Positions 43,966 to 52,199 of a stretch of DNA of 64,000 nt are shown in pieces. Origin of the DNA: an uncultured Collinsella sp. (GTDB lineage: Bacteria > Actinomycetota > Coriobacteriia > Coriobacteriales > Coriobacteriaceae); contig CATXWM010000007.1 in the NCBI GenBank assembly GCA_958403205.1, forward strand, positions 1 through 64,000. Reading direction: 5' to 3'. Positions within the stretch are counted from its first letter, which is position 1, and every line of letters starts with the position of its first letter. The notes below the pieces were generated by a model, which saw only the letters and a list, made by a program, of their open reading frames with translations, made no database searches and was not told where the DNA came from. The translations under genes and the position numbers were made by a program.

Positions 43966-45690
43966 CTACGAGCGCAGTGTAATTTTATCGCGCAGCGACT
44001 TGAGGTCTTCGGTGACGGTGCGGTCTTCCTGGATCATCTTCTGGACCTTTTTGTAGCTCGTGCTGACGGTCGAGTGGTTGCGGTTGCCAAATTCGGCGCC
44101 CACCGCCGTGGTCGTCATTTCGCACATCTCGATGGCCAGGTAGATAGCGATATGGCGTGCTTTGGCGATATTGGCGTTGCGACGCGGGCCGATGAGCTCC
44201 TCGTGTGTCACGCCGTACTGCTCTTCGATGACGGACTGAACCGTCTGGACGTTGATCTTTTTGGCCGATGTGTCGAAGTACTGGCTGGCGATGGCGTCGA
44301 TATCGTCAAAGGTGAGCTCTCCGCCCTCGCGCTCGCGGTCGCCCGCCTCGCCGGCGCAGCGCTCGCAAAAGCTCTCGAGTTCGCGGATGTTGGTGCCCGA
44401 GACCTCGGCCATGTGTTTAAAGTGCTCGTCGGTCAGGTGCCCGCCGTCGCCCCCATAGGCCGCCAGCAGTGAGTCGTCGCCCGCCTCGGGAGCGGCGACG
44501 ATGGTGTTCTCGTAATAGCGCTGCAAGATCTTGTATTTCATCTCGTAGCTGGGCTCTGCGACCAGGCAGAGCATTCCGGCGTTGAAGCGGCTGGTCAGAC
44601 GCTCGTCCATGCTTAGGTCCTTGGGGGCGCGGTCTGCCGCGATGACGACCTTCTTGTTGTTGCGGATGAACTCGTCCATGAGCTGGAAAAAGTAGTCCAC
44701 GCTCGCGCGCTTGCCGATGATGTTTTGGATGTCATCGATGATGAGCACGTCCACGCCGTGGTATGCCTGCATGATGGGGGCGTTGCTCTTCTTTTGACGG
44801 TCGAACTCGGTCATCAGGTCGTCCAGATATGCCTGGGAGTTTGCATACTTGACCTTGATCTCGGGCGACTTCTCGGCGAGCTCGTTTTTGATGGCAAGCA
44901 GCAGGTGCGTCTTGCCCAGGCCCGATTTGCCGTAGATGAACAGTGATGTGCATGTGCCGCGCTCGTCCGCGAGGGCGGCAAACTTGAGTGCCGAGCGATA
45001 GGCATGGCTGTTCTCGGGGCCGTAGACAAAGTTCTCAAAGGTAAATTTTGAGTTCGCGGCGAGCGGGGCTCCATCCGTATTCTGCTCGGCCGGCACGGTC
45101 GGTGCTGGCATGGGTGAAGCGGGGGCCGCAGCTTGCGTGGATTTAGTCGGCGCTCCGCCCTTCATCTGGTTCATCATGCGACGAAAATCGTCGGCCGAGA
45201 GCGTGTTCTTGATTGCAATGCCCGAATCCGCGCCCGCCGCTGCGTCGTGAGCGATGGGCATGTGCGTGACGGGTGCATTCGTTGACGTCGCTGCCGCGGT
45301 CGGCACCGGTAACATGGTTTCACGGGAAACATTGCTGTGCTGGTGCTCGATTGTCGGCACGTCGCCTGCGGAGGCCGGCACCGCCGGGGAAGCAGCGGGA
45401 GCCGTGGCGGGCGCCGTCGCGGCAGCGGATTCCGTCGCGGCGCCTTGCGGTGCCACGATGTCGAGCGCAATCGGTGCAAAGGCGATTTCTTCCAGATAGG
45501 CCTCAATAGTCGGCTGATGCTTTTTGAGCTGCGCGATGGCAAAGCGCGAGGGAGCCTCGATCGTGAGCATATCTTCGGTCAGGCTTATGGCGCGCGATTG
45601 CCCCAGCATGTTGATGAGGCGTGCATCTTGGCCGTCGCGCTGGCAAAAGGCGATGGCATCCCCCAGGATGATGCTTGCTTCCTCGTCCAC
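43966..45690 (-). CDS. dnaA: Chromosomal replication initiator DnaA
   Basis: 574 residues, longer than the usual 450 because of a roughly 120-residue Ala/Pro/Thr-rich linker (about 80-205) between domain I and the AAA+ domain. Walker A reads GKSGLGKTH (254-262) instead of the usual GPTGLGKTH, Walker B LIIDD (316-320), then DNA-binding domain IV. Its box-reading signature reads FGNRNHSTV (534-542) where GRDH(S/T)TV is normal, so Asp is replaced by Asn538. Starts with GTG at 45690, preceded by GGGAGAG. A parS-like site lies inside the linker-coding part. Confidence 0.95.
   Translation of the reverse strand: MDEEASIILGDAIAFCQRDGQDARLINMLGQSRAISLTEDMLTIEAPSRFAIAQLKKHQPTIEAYLEEIAFAPIALDIVAPQGAATESAAATAPATAPAASPAVPASAGDVPTIEHQHSNVSRETMLPVPTAAATSTNAPVTHMPIAHDAAAGADSGIAIKNTLSADDFRRMMNQMKGGAPTKSTQAAAPASPMPAPTVPAEQNTDGAPLAANSKFTFENFVYGPENSHAYRSALKFAALADERGTCTSLFIYGKSGLGKTHLLLAIKNELAEKSPEIKVKYANSQAYLDDLMTEFDRQKKSNAPIMQAYHGVDVLIIDDIQNIIGKRASVDYFFQLMDEFIRNNKKVVIAADRAPKDLSMDERLTSRFNAGMLCLVAEPSYEMKYKILQRYYENTIVAAPEAGDDSLLAAYGGDGGHLTDEHFKHMAEVSGTNIRELESFCERCAGEAGDREREGGELTFDDIDAIASQYFDTSAKKINVQTVQSVIEEQYGVTHEELIGPRRNANIAKARHIAIYLAIEMCEMTTTAVGAEFGNRNHSTVSTSYKKVQKMIQEDRTVTEDLKSLRDKITLRS
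45316..45331. other. Degenerate parS-like site inside dnaA
   Basis: 16-mer GGTTTCACGGGAAACA differs at two positions from the parS consensus seen at 50368-50461. It lies in the low-complexity linker of dnaA. Confidence 0.5.
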
Positions 45691-45705
45691 TGTCTCTCCC
45701 GTTCT

Positions 45706-47058
45706 TTAGCTCTGAGCTCGCACGCGAGCGGCGCCGAGTTCGGTCAGATGGTATTTCTGGCCATGCTTGATGACCAAGCCGGCCTGCGCCAAGTCATTGA
45801 GCGTGCGTGACCAAGTGGGGGCCGAGTTTCCAAACGCCCTCGCCAGATCGGTTGCACCGCACGCTTGATTTTGCGCCAGATAGCCCAGCGCGGCGTTGCC
45901 GCGATCGCTTACGAACACGTCCGGTTGTGGCTGCGCATACTGATTTGCTGCATTAGGATACATCATTTGAGCTGCTGGTTGTTGAGAACTCTGCATCGGC
46001 GGCATTTGCTGTTGAAAACTTTGAGGCCACTGTTGGTAAGGCTGTGGAGGCATCTGCTGGGCCCAGGGGTTGTACTGCTGCTGCGGCATCTGCTGGTACG
46101 GCTGCTGATATCCCTGCTGGTACTGCTGCGGGAACGGTTGGCCGTACCCCAGTGGCGGCATCTGCTGATATGGATATCCCTGTTGGTACGGCTGATAGCC
46201 CATTTGCTGGCCACCCGGTGCCCCCGTCGCCTGCTGCATTGCTGCTGCATCCTGATCCGCCAGCGGCACGGCCTCTGGCATGTTTGGCGGCATCGACATC
46301 GATGTCGCCTGGGGCTCTTGTGTGGGAAGCATTCCGGGCTGCTGCATCTGCCTCACGGGGGGCTGCATCTGCTGCGTTGCCATGGGCTGCTGTGCAAAAG
46401 CTCCCGGCAGGGGATATGTGGGCTGCTCCGTCTCGGGCCGCACGGCAGCACCGCGTCCACCGGCGCGCTCGATTTCCTGTACGCGTTTAGGGTCCAGGCT
46501 TACCGTCACCACGGTACCGCTACCCATGTTGTCCTCGATGGATACGGCACCGCCGGCGTTTTCCAAATACTCCTGCACCATGGGAAACCCTGCTCCGGTT
46601 CCACGGATATAGCGCTTCATCTTGCTGTTTGCACTGGTAACGCCAAAGTCGAAAGCGCGCTCCTTGTCGTCGATGCCGGGTCCTTGATCAGCAAAGCGGA
46701 TGGTGTCTCCGCCGTCCAGAATCGAGATGATGGGCTCGGCAAAGTGCGCGTGGATAAAGTTTTCGACAATCTCGCGGATGACCATGAGCGAGATATGGCC
46801 ACCTTGTTCTTTCATGCACTGGTAGACGGTGTTGGTCGTCTCTTCTAAATACGTGCGGACATCTTGCGGATCAATGACGATCACACGCGGTGTCGACAGC
46901 ATGTCGTCATAGACGGCGATGCGCACGGCGTACATGGCTTTTGGCGCCTGCGTGGTCGTCTGCTCGCCTTCCGCATGCTCTTCGTGCACGCCGGTGATGT
47001 GCTCGTTGTCGGGTGCCGGGTCTCCGGAATCGACCATGGTGTAAAAGTCGTCAGACAT
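45706..47058 (-). CDS. GHKL ATPase with P/Q-rich linker and winged-helix domain, upstream of dnaA
   Basis: 450 residues, not a family I can name. About residues 85-190 form a GHKL/HATPase_c fold: N-box EIVEN (96-100), ADQGPGID with the G1 motif (123-130), GTGAGFP (153-159) and NMGSGTVVTVSL. There is no histidine-phosphoacceptor domain and no membrane segment. Residues 200-380 are a Pro/Gln/Tyr/Met-rich low-complexity linker; residues 382-450 look like a winged-helix DNA-binding domain (ALGYLAQNQACGATDLARAFGNSAPTWSRTLNDLAQAGLV). The dnaA start follows after 15 bases on the same strand and the gene borders the candidate oriC. It may be an ATP-dependent regulator of initiation; the position supports that but gives no proof. 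Confidence 0.75.
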   Translation of the reverse strand: MSDDFYTMVDSGDPAPDNEHITGVHEEHAEGEQTTTQAPKAMYAVRIAVYDDMLSTPRVIVIDPQDVRTYLEETTNTVYQCMKEQGGHISLMVIREIVENFIHAHFAEPIISILDGGDTIRFADQGPGIDDKERAFDFGVTSANSKMKRYIRGTGAGFPMVQEYLENAGGAVSIEDNMGSGTVVTVSLDPKRVQEIERAGGRGAAVRPETEQPTYPLPGAFAQQPMATQQMQPPVRQMQQPGMLPTQEPQATSMSMPPNMPEAVPLADQDAAAMQQATGAPGGQQMGYQPYQQGYPYQQMPPLGYGQPFPQQYQQGYQQPYQQMPQQQYNPWAQQMPPQPYQQWPQSFQQQMPPMQSSQQPAAQMMYPNAANQYAQPQPDVFVSDRGNAALGYLAQNQACGATDLARAFGNSAPTWSRTLNDLAQAGLVIKHGQKYHLTELGAARVRAQS

Positions 47059-47121
47059 GCCGCTCGCAATCTTTCAAAAGGTTTCGAACAAATAGTAGCT
47101 CACCGTGCAATGTTTCTCATC

Positions 47122-47204
47122 TTTCGACAACTTTTCAAAACCTGTTGAAAACTTTGGAAAACGGGCGAAAAGTTCTCAACATTGCCAACATGACCTGTTG
47201 AAAA
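47122..47204. other. Candidate oriC with DnaA-box-like repeats
   Basis: Within the 345-base gap 47059-47403, where transcription switches direction, are TTTTCAACA-type 9-mers (minus strand at 47143-47151 and 47196-47204), TTCTCAACA (47173-47181) and near-matches TTTTCAAAA (47132-47140) and TTTCGACAA (47122-47130). The rest of the gap, apart from the rpmH promoter, is AT-rich. No protein-coding gene is supported. Confidence 0.65.
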
Positions 47205-47301
47205 CTCGGTGAAATATCGTGAAAAGTTGTCGTACCCCGCAAATTTCAGTTGGGCTTATGGGGGAACCGTGTGAACTGCGCGACCTTTTACCTTTGATTT
47301 C

Positions 47302-47331
47302 TTGACATTTGAACATTGATTTCCCTACAAT
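47302..47331 (+). promoter_or_regulatory. Probable promoter of rpmH-rnpA
   Basis: TTGACA (47302-47307), 18-base spacer, TACAAT (47326-47331), about 70 bases before rpmH. Confidence 0.8.
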
Positions 47332-47403
47332 CTTCAAGCTCACGTGTCTATATCTGCGTCCGCGCTCCCGCGGACACTCGAAATGCAGCAGGAGGAACTT
47401 AAG

Positions 47404-47538
47404 ATGAAGCGTACGTATCAGCCTAATAAGCGTAAGCGTGCCAAGACCCATGGCTTCCGTGCCCGTATGGCCACCAAGGGTGGTCGTGCCGTGCTCGCCC
47501 GTCGCCGCGCCAAGGGCCGCAAGCGTCTCACTGTCTAG
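47404..47538 (+). CDS. rpmH: Ribosomal protein bL34
   Basis: 44 residues, the complete L34: [20 protein letters not shown] at the start, then strongly basic. AGGAGGA lies seven bases upstream of the ATG at 47404. First gene of the rightward operon. Confidence 0.97.
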   Translation: MKRTYQPNKRKRAKTHGFRARMATKGGRAVLARRRAKGRKRLTV

Positions 47539-47558
47539 CAGCGATACACACATCTCGC

Positions 47559-47897
47559 ATGAAGACAATTAAGTCTCGGCAAGATTTCGAGCATGTGTTC
47601 AGTCAGGGGCGTCGTTTCAATCACCCTCTGATTCGAATGACCATATGTGAATCGGTTGGCGAAGGCGACTCCGGAAGGGTCGCCTTCGTTGGTGCTAAAC
47701 GGCTCGGTTGTGCAGTTGTGCGCAACCGTTCTAAGCGTGTGATGCGCGAGGCCGCCCGCAGCTGCGGATTTCCCGTTGCGGGTTATGACATCATCTTGTT
47801 CGCGACTCCCAAGACGAGGATCTCCTCGCCGCAGGAGATGGACAAGGCATTGCGTTCGCTTATGAAGCGCGCCGGCGTTGCCGGGGAGGAGCGATGA
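47559..47897 (+). CDS. rnpA: Ribonuclease P protein component
   Basis: 112 residues with the family RNR motif in [17 protein letters not shown]. Binds the RNase P RNA for tRNA 5' processing. The downstream yidD start overlaps its stop by four bases. A clear ribosome site before the ATG was not seen, so coupling with rpmH is likely. Confidence 0.95.
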   Translation: MKTIKSRQDFEHVFSQGRRFNHPLIRMTICESVGEGDSGRVAFVGAKRLGCAVVRNRSKRVMREAARSCGFPVAGYDIILFATPKTRISSPQEMDKALRSLMKRAGVAGEER

Positions 47898-48118
47898 GCA
47901 ATCACGTTTTGCGACGTGTTGCCATCGCTCCTATTCGCATATATCAACAGGTTATTTCGCCCTTATTGCCTGACGCCTGCATTTATTACCCAACGTGCTC
48001 GCAATACGCCGTCCAGGCGATTGAGAAGCACGGTGTTTTGAGAGGCTGCTGGCTTGCCGTGAGGCGCATCGCTCGCTGCAATCCCCTGCACGTCGGCGGT
48101 TATGACCCTGTGCCCTAG
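47894..48118 (+). CDS. yidD: Membrane protein insertion efficiency factor
   Basis: 74 residues. Family core [42 protein letters not shown] with its three cysteines, after a short amphipathic N-terminal segment ([18 protein letters not shown]). Assists YidC. Sits in the standard rnpA-yidD-yidC order. Confidence 0.95.
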   Translation: MSNHVLRRVAIAPIRIYQQVISPLLPDACIYYPTCSQYAVQAIEKHGVLRGCWLAVRRIARCNPLHVGGYDPVP

Positions 48119-48147
48119 CGGGCACTCGCTATCGGAGGAAAACTTAC

Positions 48148-48918
48148 ATGTGGGATTGGATCGTTAACATCCTTTTCGAGCTGCTCAAGCTCATCCAGAC
48201 CTTTGCGGTCGACTGGGGCCTGTCCATCATCATCCTGGTGGTCATCATCCGTCTGCTGCTGACGCCGCTCATGCTCAAGTCGACCAAGTCGACGGCTCGC
48301 ATGCAGGTGCTGCAGCCCAAGATGCTCGAGATCCAGGAGCGCTATGCCGACGATCCCCAGCGTCAGGCCGAGGAGATGCAGAAGTTCTACAGCGAGAACA
48401 AGTTCAACCCCATGGCTGGCTGTCTGCCGCTGCTGATTCAGATGCCTATCCTGTTCGCCCTGTTTACATTGCTGCGCAACCTGCCGCAGTACTTTAACGA
48501 CGGCACGTTCTCGTTCTTCAACATCCTGCCCGACCTGACCACCACGCCGAGCGCTTCCTTTGCCGATGGCTTTATGGTTGCACTGCCTGCGCTGGTCTGT
48601 CTGATCCTGTTCGCCGTCCTGACCCTGATTCCGCAGCTCTATATGTCGCGCAACCAGACCGGCCAGCAGGCTCAGAGCATGCGTATGATGGCCGTTGTCA
48701 TGACGGTCATGATGCTTTGGATGGGCTGGAGCCTTCCCGTTGGCGTTCTGCTGTACTACGACGTCTCGTCTGCTTGGCAGGTTATCCAGCAGATTTTTGT
48801 GACGCAGAAGGTCATCGACAAGGCGAAGGCCGATGAGGAGGAGCGTCTTAAGAACGCTCCGCTGCAGGTTGAGGTCACTCGTCGAGAGAAGAAGCCGCGC
48901 CCGCACAAGAAGAAGTAG
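48148..48918 (+). CDS. yidC: Membrane protein insertase YidC/Oxa1
   Basis: 256 residues, the short Gram-positive form with five membrane segments and no large periplasmic domain. It carries a conserved arginine near RLLLTPLMLKSTKSTARMQVLQP (second hydrophobic segment), cytoplasmic coiled stretch, and a Lys/Arg-rich tail. GGAGG lies eight bases upstream. It follows yidD closely. Confidence 0.96.
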   Translation: MWDWIVNILFELLKLIQTFAVDWGLSIIILVVIIRLLLTPLMLKSTKSTARMQVLQPKMLEIQERYADDPQRQAEEMQKFYSENKFNPMAGCLPLLIQMPILFALFTLLRNLPQYFNDGTFSFFNILPDLTTTPSASFADGFMVALPALVCLILFAVLTLIPQLYMSRNQTGQQAQSMRMMAVVMTVMMLWMGWSLPVGVLLYYDVSSAWQVIQQIFVTQKVIDKAKADEEERLKNAPLQVEVTRREKKPRPHKKK

Positions 48919-48935
48919 TGGGATATCAATCTTAT

Positions 48936-48948
48936 TTAGGTACCTAAC
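48936..48948. repeat. TTAGGTACCTAAC repeat, copy 1
   Basis: 12-bp palindrome plus C, in the gap between yidC and khpB; repeated exactly at 52440-52452. Confidence 0.7.
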
Positions 48949-48962
48949 TTTTGGAGTACGTT

Positions 48963-49532
48963 ATGTCTGAAGAGATCATCGAGGATATGCTTGAGGAGGT
49001 TGCCCCGCAGGTCGCGGGCGATTATCCCGAGATTGCACAGCGTTACAAGGCTGGTGAAGAGCTGACCGATGAGGAGCTCGACACCATTGCCGATGTTGCG
49101 ATTTCCATCCTGCGTTCCATCCTTTCGCACTTCGATGCTGCCAACTCTCCTATCGATGAGTATGAGGGCGACGAGGGTGAGCTGATTTTGGATGTAACGG
49201 CTCCCGACCTTGCTGTTCTCATTGGCCGTCATGGTCGCACCCTTGATGCCCTTCAGGTTATGTTCTCTTTGCTGGTGAGCCGCAAACTTGGCTTTAGGTA
49301 TCCGGTTGTAGTGGACGTAGAGGGATACAAGAGTCGCCGTCAGGACAAGGTTGCTTCCATGGCTCAGTCTGCTGCCGAGCGTGCCATCCGCACTCATAAG
49401 AGTGTTTCGCTTCCGCCCATGAATGCCTACGAGCGTCGACTGGTTCACATTGCACTTCGTGGCAATGATGCCGTCGATACTCATTCTGAGGGTTCTGACC
49501 CTGATCGCCATGTGGTGATTGTTGCTCGATAA
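48963..49532 (+). CDS. khpB: RNA-binding KH-R3H protein KhpB (Jag)
   Basis: 189 residues: N-terminal Jag-type segment that is acidic here, KH domain with the GxxG loop GRHG in AVLIGRHGRTLDALQVM, and R3H domain (PPMNAYERRLVHIALRG). Binds RNA with KhpA; affects cell division and growth in Gram-positives. The ATG at 48963 has GGAG upstream; the open frame extends four codons in front. Confidence 0.93.
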   Translation: MSEEIIEDMLEEVAPQVAGDYPEIAQRYKAGEELTDEELDTIADVAISILRSILSHFDAANSPIDEYEGDEGELILDVTAPDLAVLIGRHGRTLDALQVMFSLLVSRKLGFRYPVVVDVEGYKSRRQDKVASMAQSAAERAIRTHKSVSLPPMNAYERRLVHIALRGNDAVDTHSEGSDPDRHVVIVAR

Positions 49533-49550
49533 TCTTCTCGAGCTTATGCT

Positions 49551-49583
49551 AAGGGGACGTGGTTTCCACGTCCCCTTTTTTTG
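49551..49583 (+). terminator. Intrinsic terminator after khpB
   Basis: Perfect 12-base arms (49551-49562 and 49566-49577) followed by a T7 run. GGGGAC motif in the stem. The terminator precedes the rsmG ribosome site by about 35 bases. Confidence 0.9.
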
Positions 49584-49628
49584 TCAAAAGTTCTCGATAC
49601 ACTGATTTTTGTCAGAAAGGAGCTTTCG

Positions 49629-50366
49629 TTGTTAGTACTTACTGATCAGCAGGCTGACGAGATGTTGAGTTGTCTAACTTCCTATTGCAAAGAGTATTCC
49701 TTGAGCGTAACTGATGTTGAGCTGAGGAAATGTATTCAGCATTTGGATTTGGTTCTAGAAACAAATAAGACAACCAATCTCACCCGTATTCTTAACGTAG
49801 AAGATGCTGCAGTACTTCATATCCTCGACTCACTTGTTTTGCTCCCTTATATCAATAAGGCTCCTGAGGGAGCTTTGCTCGATATGGGAACAGGTGCGGG
49901 CTTCCCTGGTATTCCATTAACCATAACCACGCATCGTAAAGCTACTTATATTGACTCTGTTGGCAAGAAGGTTGATGCGGTTAATTCCTTTGTCCATGCT
50001 CTTGGATTGAAACATGCTCATGCGGTTCATGATCGTCTTGAAGAATATGCTCGAAGCCATAAGAAACAGTTCTCTGTTGTAACCGCCCGCGCACTGGCCC
50101 CTCTACCGATTCTTGTTGAGTATGCGGCTCCGTATCTGAAAGATGGAGGGCTATTTGTTATAACCAAGGGCAATCCTTCGGATGAGGAGCTTGCTTCCGG
50201 CATGTCAGCAGCTAAGATTTGCGGCTTCACTTTGCTTCTGAATGACGCAATTGATTTGCCTGAAGGCTTGGGTCACAGGGAGTTCATTGTTCTTAAGAAG
50301 AGTCATCCAGCATTCGTCTCATTGCCTCGTGCAAATGGCGTGGCAAAGAAGAATCCGCTTGCCTAG
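49629..50366 (+). CDS. rsmG: 16S rRNA m7G527 methyltransferase RsmG (GidB)
   Basis: 245 residues. SAM-binding motif LLDMGTGAGFPGIPLT and HILDSLVLLP, which are family hallmarks, and VVTARALAPLPILVEY. Loss of this methylation gives low-level streptomycin resistance. The start is a TTG at 49629 with AAAGGAG six bases upstream; an earlier TTG at 49581 lies inside the terminator region. Codon use is visibly AT-richer than in yidC, and the same holds through parB. Confidence 0.94.
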   Translation: MLVLTDQQADEMLSCLTSYCKEYSLSVTDVELRKCIQHLDLVLETNKTTNLTRILNVEDAAVLHILDSLVLLPYINKAPEGALLDMGTGAGFPGIPLTITTHRKATYIDSVGKKVDAVNSFVHALGLKHAHAVHDRLEEYARSHKKQFSVVTARALAPLPILVEYAAPYLKDGGLFVITKGNPSDEELASGMSAAKICGFTLLLNDAIDLPEGLGHREFIVLKKSHPAFVSLPRANGVAKKNPLA

Positions 50367-50367
50367 A

Positions 50368-50383
50368 TGTTTCACGTGAAACA
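50368..50383. other. parS: parS site 1
   Basis: Perfect TGTTTCACGTGAAACA palindrome, two bases past the rsmG stop. Confidence 0.95.
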
Positions 50384-50406
50384 TAATGGATACTAACAAC
50401 TTGCAG

Positions 50407-50422
50407 TGTTTCACGTGAAACA
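50407..50422. other. parS: parS site 2
   Basis: Perfect TGTTTCACGTGAAACA, 39 bases from site 1 (start to start). Confidence 0.95.
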
Positions 50423-50445
50423 TGGCGGTTGATATCGATTCGGAA

Positions 50446-50461
50446 TGTTTCACGTGAAACA
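50446..50461. other. parS: parS site 3
   Basis: Perfect TGTTTCACGTGAAACA, again 39 bases from the previous one, 39 bases before the parA GTG. Confidence 0.95.
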
Positions 50462-50500
50462 TCCTCCGTTTGACAGCTTTAATACACACCAGGAGGGACC

Positions 50501-51301
50501 GTGGGATTTCGCGACGTTAAGCGTTCTAAGAGCGCAAAAGACACGCGTATCATTGCAATCATCAATCAAAAAGGCGGCGTCGGTAAGTCAACGACGGCTG
50601 TAAACCTTGCAGCAGCACTGGGTGAGCAGGGTCGTAAGACACTGATTGTCGATTTTGATCCGCAGGGAAACAGCACCAGTGGATTCGGAATTGAAAAAGA
50701 AGACCTTGATCACTGCATCTATGATGCATTGTTGAATGATGTGCCGGCAGAATCGCTTGTTCTTGATACAAATTGTAAAAAGGTATTCGTTATTCCGGCT
50801 ACAATTCAACTTGCAGGCGCGGAAATTGAGCTCGTAAGCGCAATTGCTCGTGAAACCCGCCTCAAAGATTTGCTTGAGCCGATTCAGGACGAGTTTGACT
50901 TTATTTTCATTGACTGTCCTCCTTCGCTCGGCCTGCTTACTATCAACGCTTTGACCGCAGCAGACAGTGTTTTGATTCCGATCCAGTGCGAATATTACGC
51001 ACTCGAGGGCGTTACGAAGCTGCTTGAGTCAATGAAGATGGTCAAATCACGGCTGAACAAGGGCTTAGACACCTATGGTGTGCTTATGACCATGTATGAC
51101 TCGCGTACTTCACTATCGAATCAGGTTGTTGAGGAGGTTCAATCGTACTTTGGTGATAAGGCGTTTAAGACGCTAATCCCCCGTACGGTTAAAATCTCCG
51201 AAGCTCCGTCTTTTGGAGAACCTGTAATTACCTATGCACCTCAAAATAAGGGTGCAAAAGCATATATGAACCTTGCAAAAGAGGTGATCAAGCGTGCCTA
51301 G
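50501..51301 (+). CDS. parA: Chromosome-partitioning ATPase ParA (Soj)
   Basis: 266 residues. Deviant Walker A INQKGGVGKSTTAVNLA, Walker B FIFIDCPPSLGLLT, and the RTSLSNQVVEEV region. Dynamic ATPase that moves ParB-parS complexes and can regulate DnaA. GTG start with AGGAGG seven bases upstream. Overlaps parB by eight bases. N-terminal 13 residues are basic and non-conserved. Confidence 0.97.
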   Translation: MGFRDVKRSKSAKDTRIIAIINQKGGVGKSTTAVNLAAALGEQGRKTLIVDFDPQGNSTSGFGIEKEDLDHCIYDALLNDVPAESLVLDTNCKKVFVIPATIQLAGAEIELVSAIARETRLKDLLEPIQDEFDFIFIDCPPSLGLLTINALTAADSVLIPIQCEYYALEGVTKLLESMKMVKSRLNKGLDTYGVLMTMYDSRTSLSNQVVEEVQSYFGDKAFKTLIPRTVKISEAPSFGEPVITYAPQNKGAKAYMNLAKEVIKRA

Positions 51302-52199
51302 TGTAAAGAAACGTGGCGGATTGGGACGTGGACTCAATGCTTTGGTCTCAGAGGCCGAGTATGAGACCGGCGGTTCGGCTGCATCGGCTTCAAATGCCGC
51401 ATCTGAAACAAAACTACCTATTGAGGATATCGTTCCCAACCCTAATCAGCCGCGAATTCACTTTAACGAAACTGAACTTCGCGAGTTGAGCGAGTCAATC
51501 CAAGAACATGGCGTTTTGCAGCCGCTTTTGGTTCGCAAGCATGGAAACGGCTATGAGATCATCGCTGGTGAGCGTCGTTACCAGGCGTCAAAGCTTGCTG
51601 GCCTTGAAGAATTGCCAGTCATCATTAAAGAGGTAAATGATGAAGAGATGCTGGCTCTTGCTCTTATCGAAAACCTTCAGCGTTCTGATCTGAATCCCGT
51701 CGAAGAGGCTAAGGGCTATCGCCAACTCATTGATGCCAGCGGGATGACCCAGGAGGCATTGTCGAAGGCAGTAAGCAAGTCACGCTCTGCAATTACAAAC
51801 TCGCTGCGTCTTCTCGATCTCCCCGAAGTAGTTCAGCAGATGATTTTTGAGGGCAAACTTACTGCTGGTCATGCACGTGCGATTCTTGCAGTTCCCTATG
51901 AGGACGCGCGTATTCGACTAGCAGAGAAAGTTGTTACAGAGGGCCTTTCCGTAAGAGCGACAGAAAATCTTGCTCCGTTGTTTTCTGCCGGAGAGACACC
52001 TAAGACGCCAAGGCCTGCAACGCCTCAGTCCTTTAAAAAGGCTGCCCGTGTGCTTCGTCAGGTATTTAATACCAACGTGCGTGTGAAGAGCTCGCGTGGA
52101 AAGAATAAGATTGAGATTGAGTTTAAAGACGAGGAAGAGCTCTCTCGTATTCTTGGCGAAATGATTCAGTTTGATCAAGGAGGCCAAGATGAGGAATAA
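51294..52199 (+). CDS. parB: Chromosome-partitioning protein ParB (Spo0J)
   Basis: 301 residues. N-terminal GLGRGLNALV motif that stimulates ParA, CTPase core with the GERRYQASKL (GERRxRA-type) motif, helix-turn-helix segment (TQEALSKAVSKSRSAITNSLRLLDLP), and C-terminal dimerisation region (IEIEFKDEEELSRILG). ParB binds the three parS sites just upstream and spreads as a clamp. A small membrane protein overlaps its stop. Confidence 0.97.
   Translation: MPSVKKRGGLGRGLNALVSEAEYETGGSAASASNAASETKLPIEDIVPNPNQPRIHFNETELRELSESIQEHGVLQPLLVRKHGNGYEIIAGERRYQASKLAGLEELPVIIKEVNDEEMLALALIENLQRSDLNPVEEAKGYRQLIDASGMTQEALSKAVSKSRSAITNSLRLLDLPEVVQQMIFEGKLTAGHARAILAVPYEDARIRLAEKVVTEGLSVRATENLAPLFSAGETPKTPRPATPQSFKKAARVLRQVFNTNVRVKSSRGKNKIEIEFKDEEELSRILGEMIQFDQGGQDEE

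Noticed and set aside
49581..49628. Earlier start for rsmG
   Set aside because: The extra codons lie within and just after the khpB terminator; TTG at 49629 has the proper AAAGGAG.
50368..50461. CRISPR-like short repeats
   Set aside because: Three regular repeats, but each is the perfect parS palindrome beside parAB and there are no spacers of CRISPR size or cas genes.
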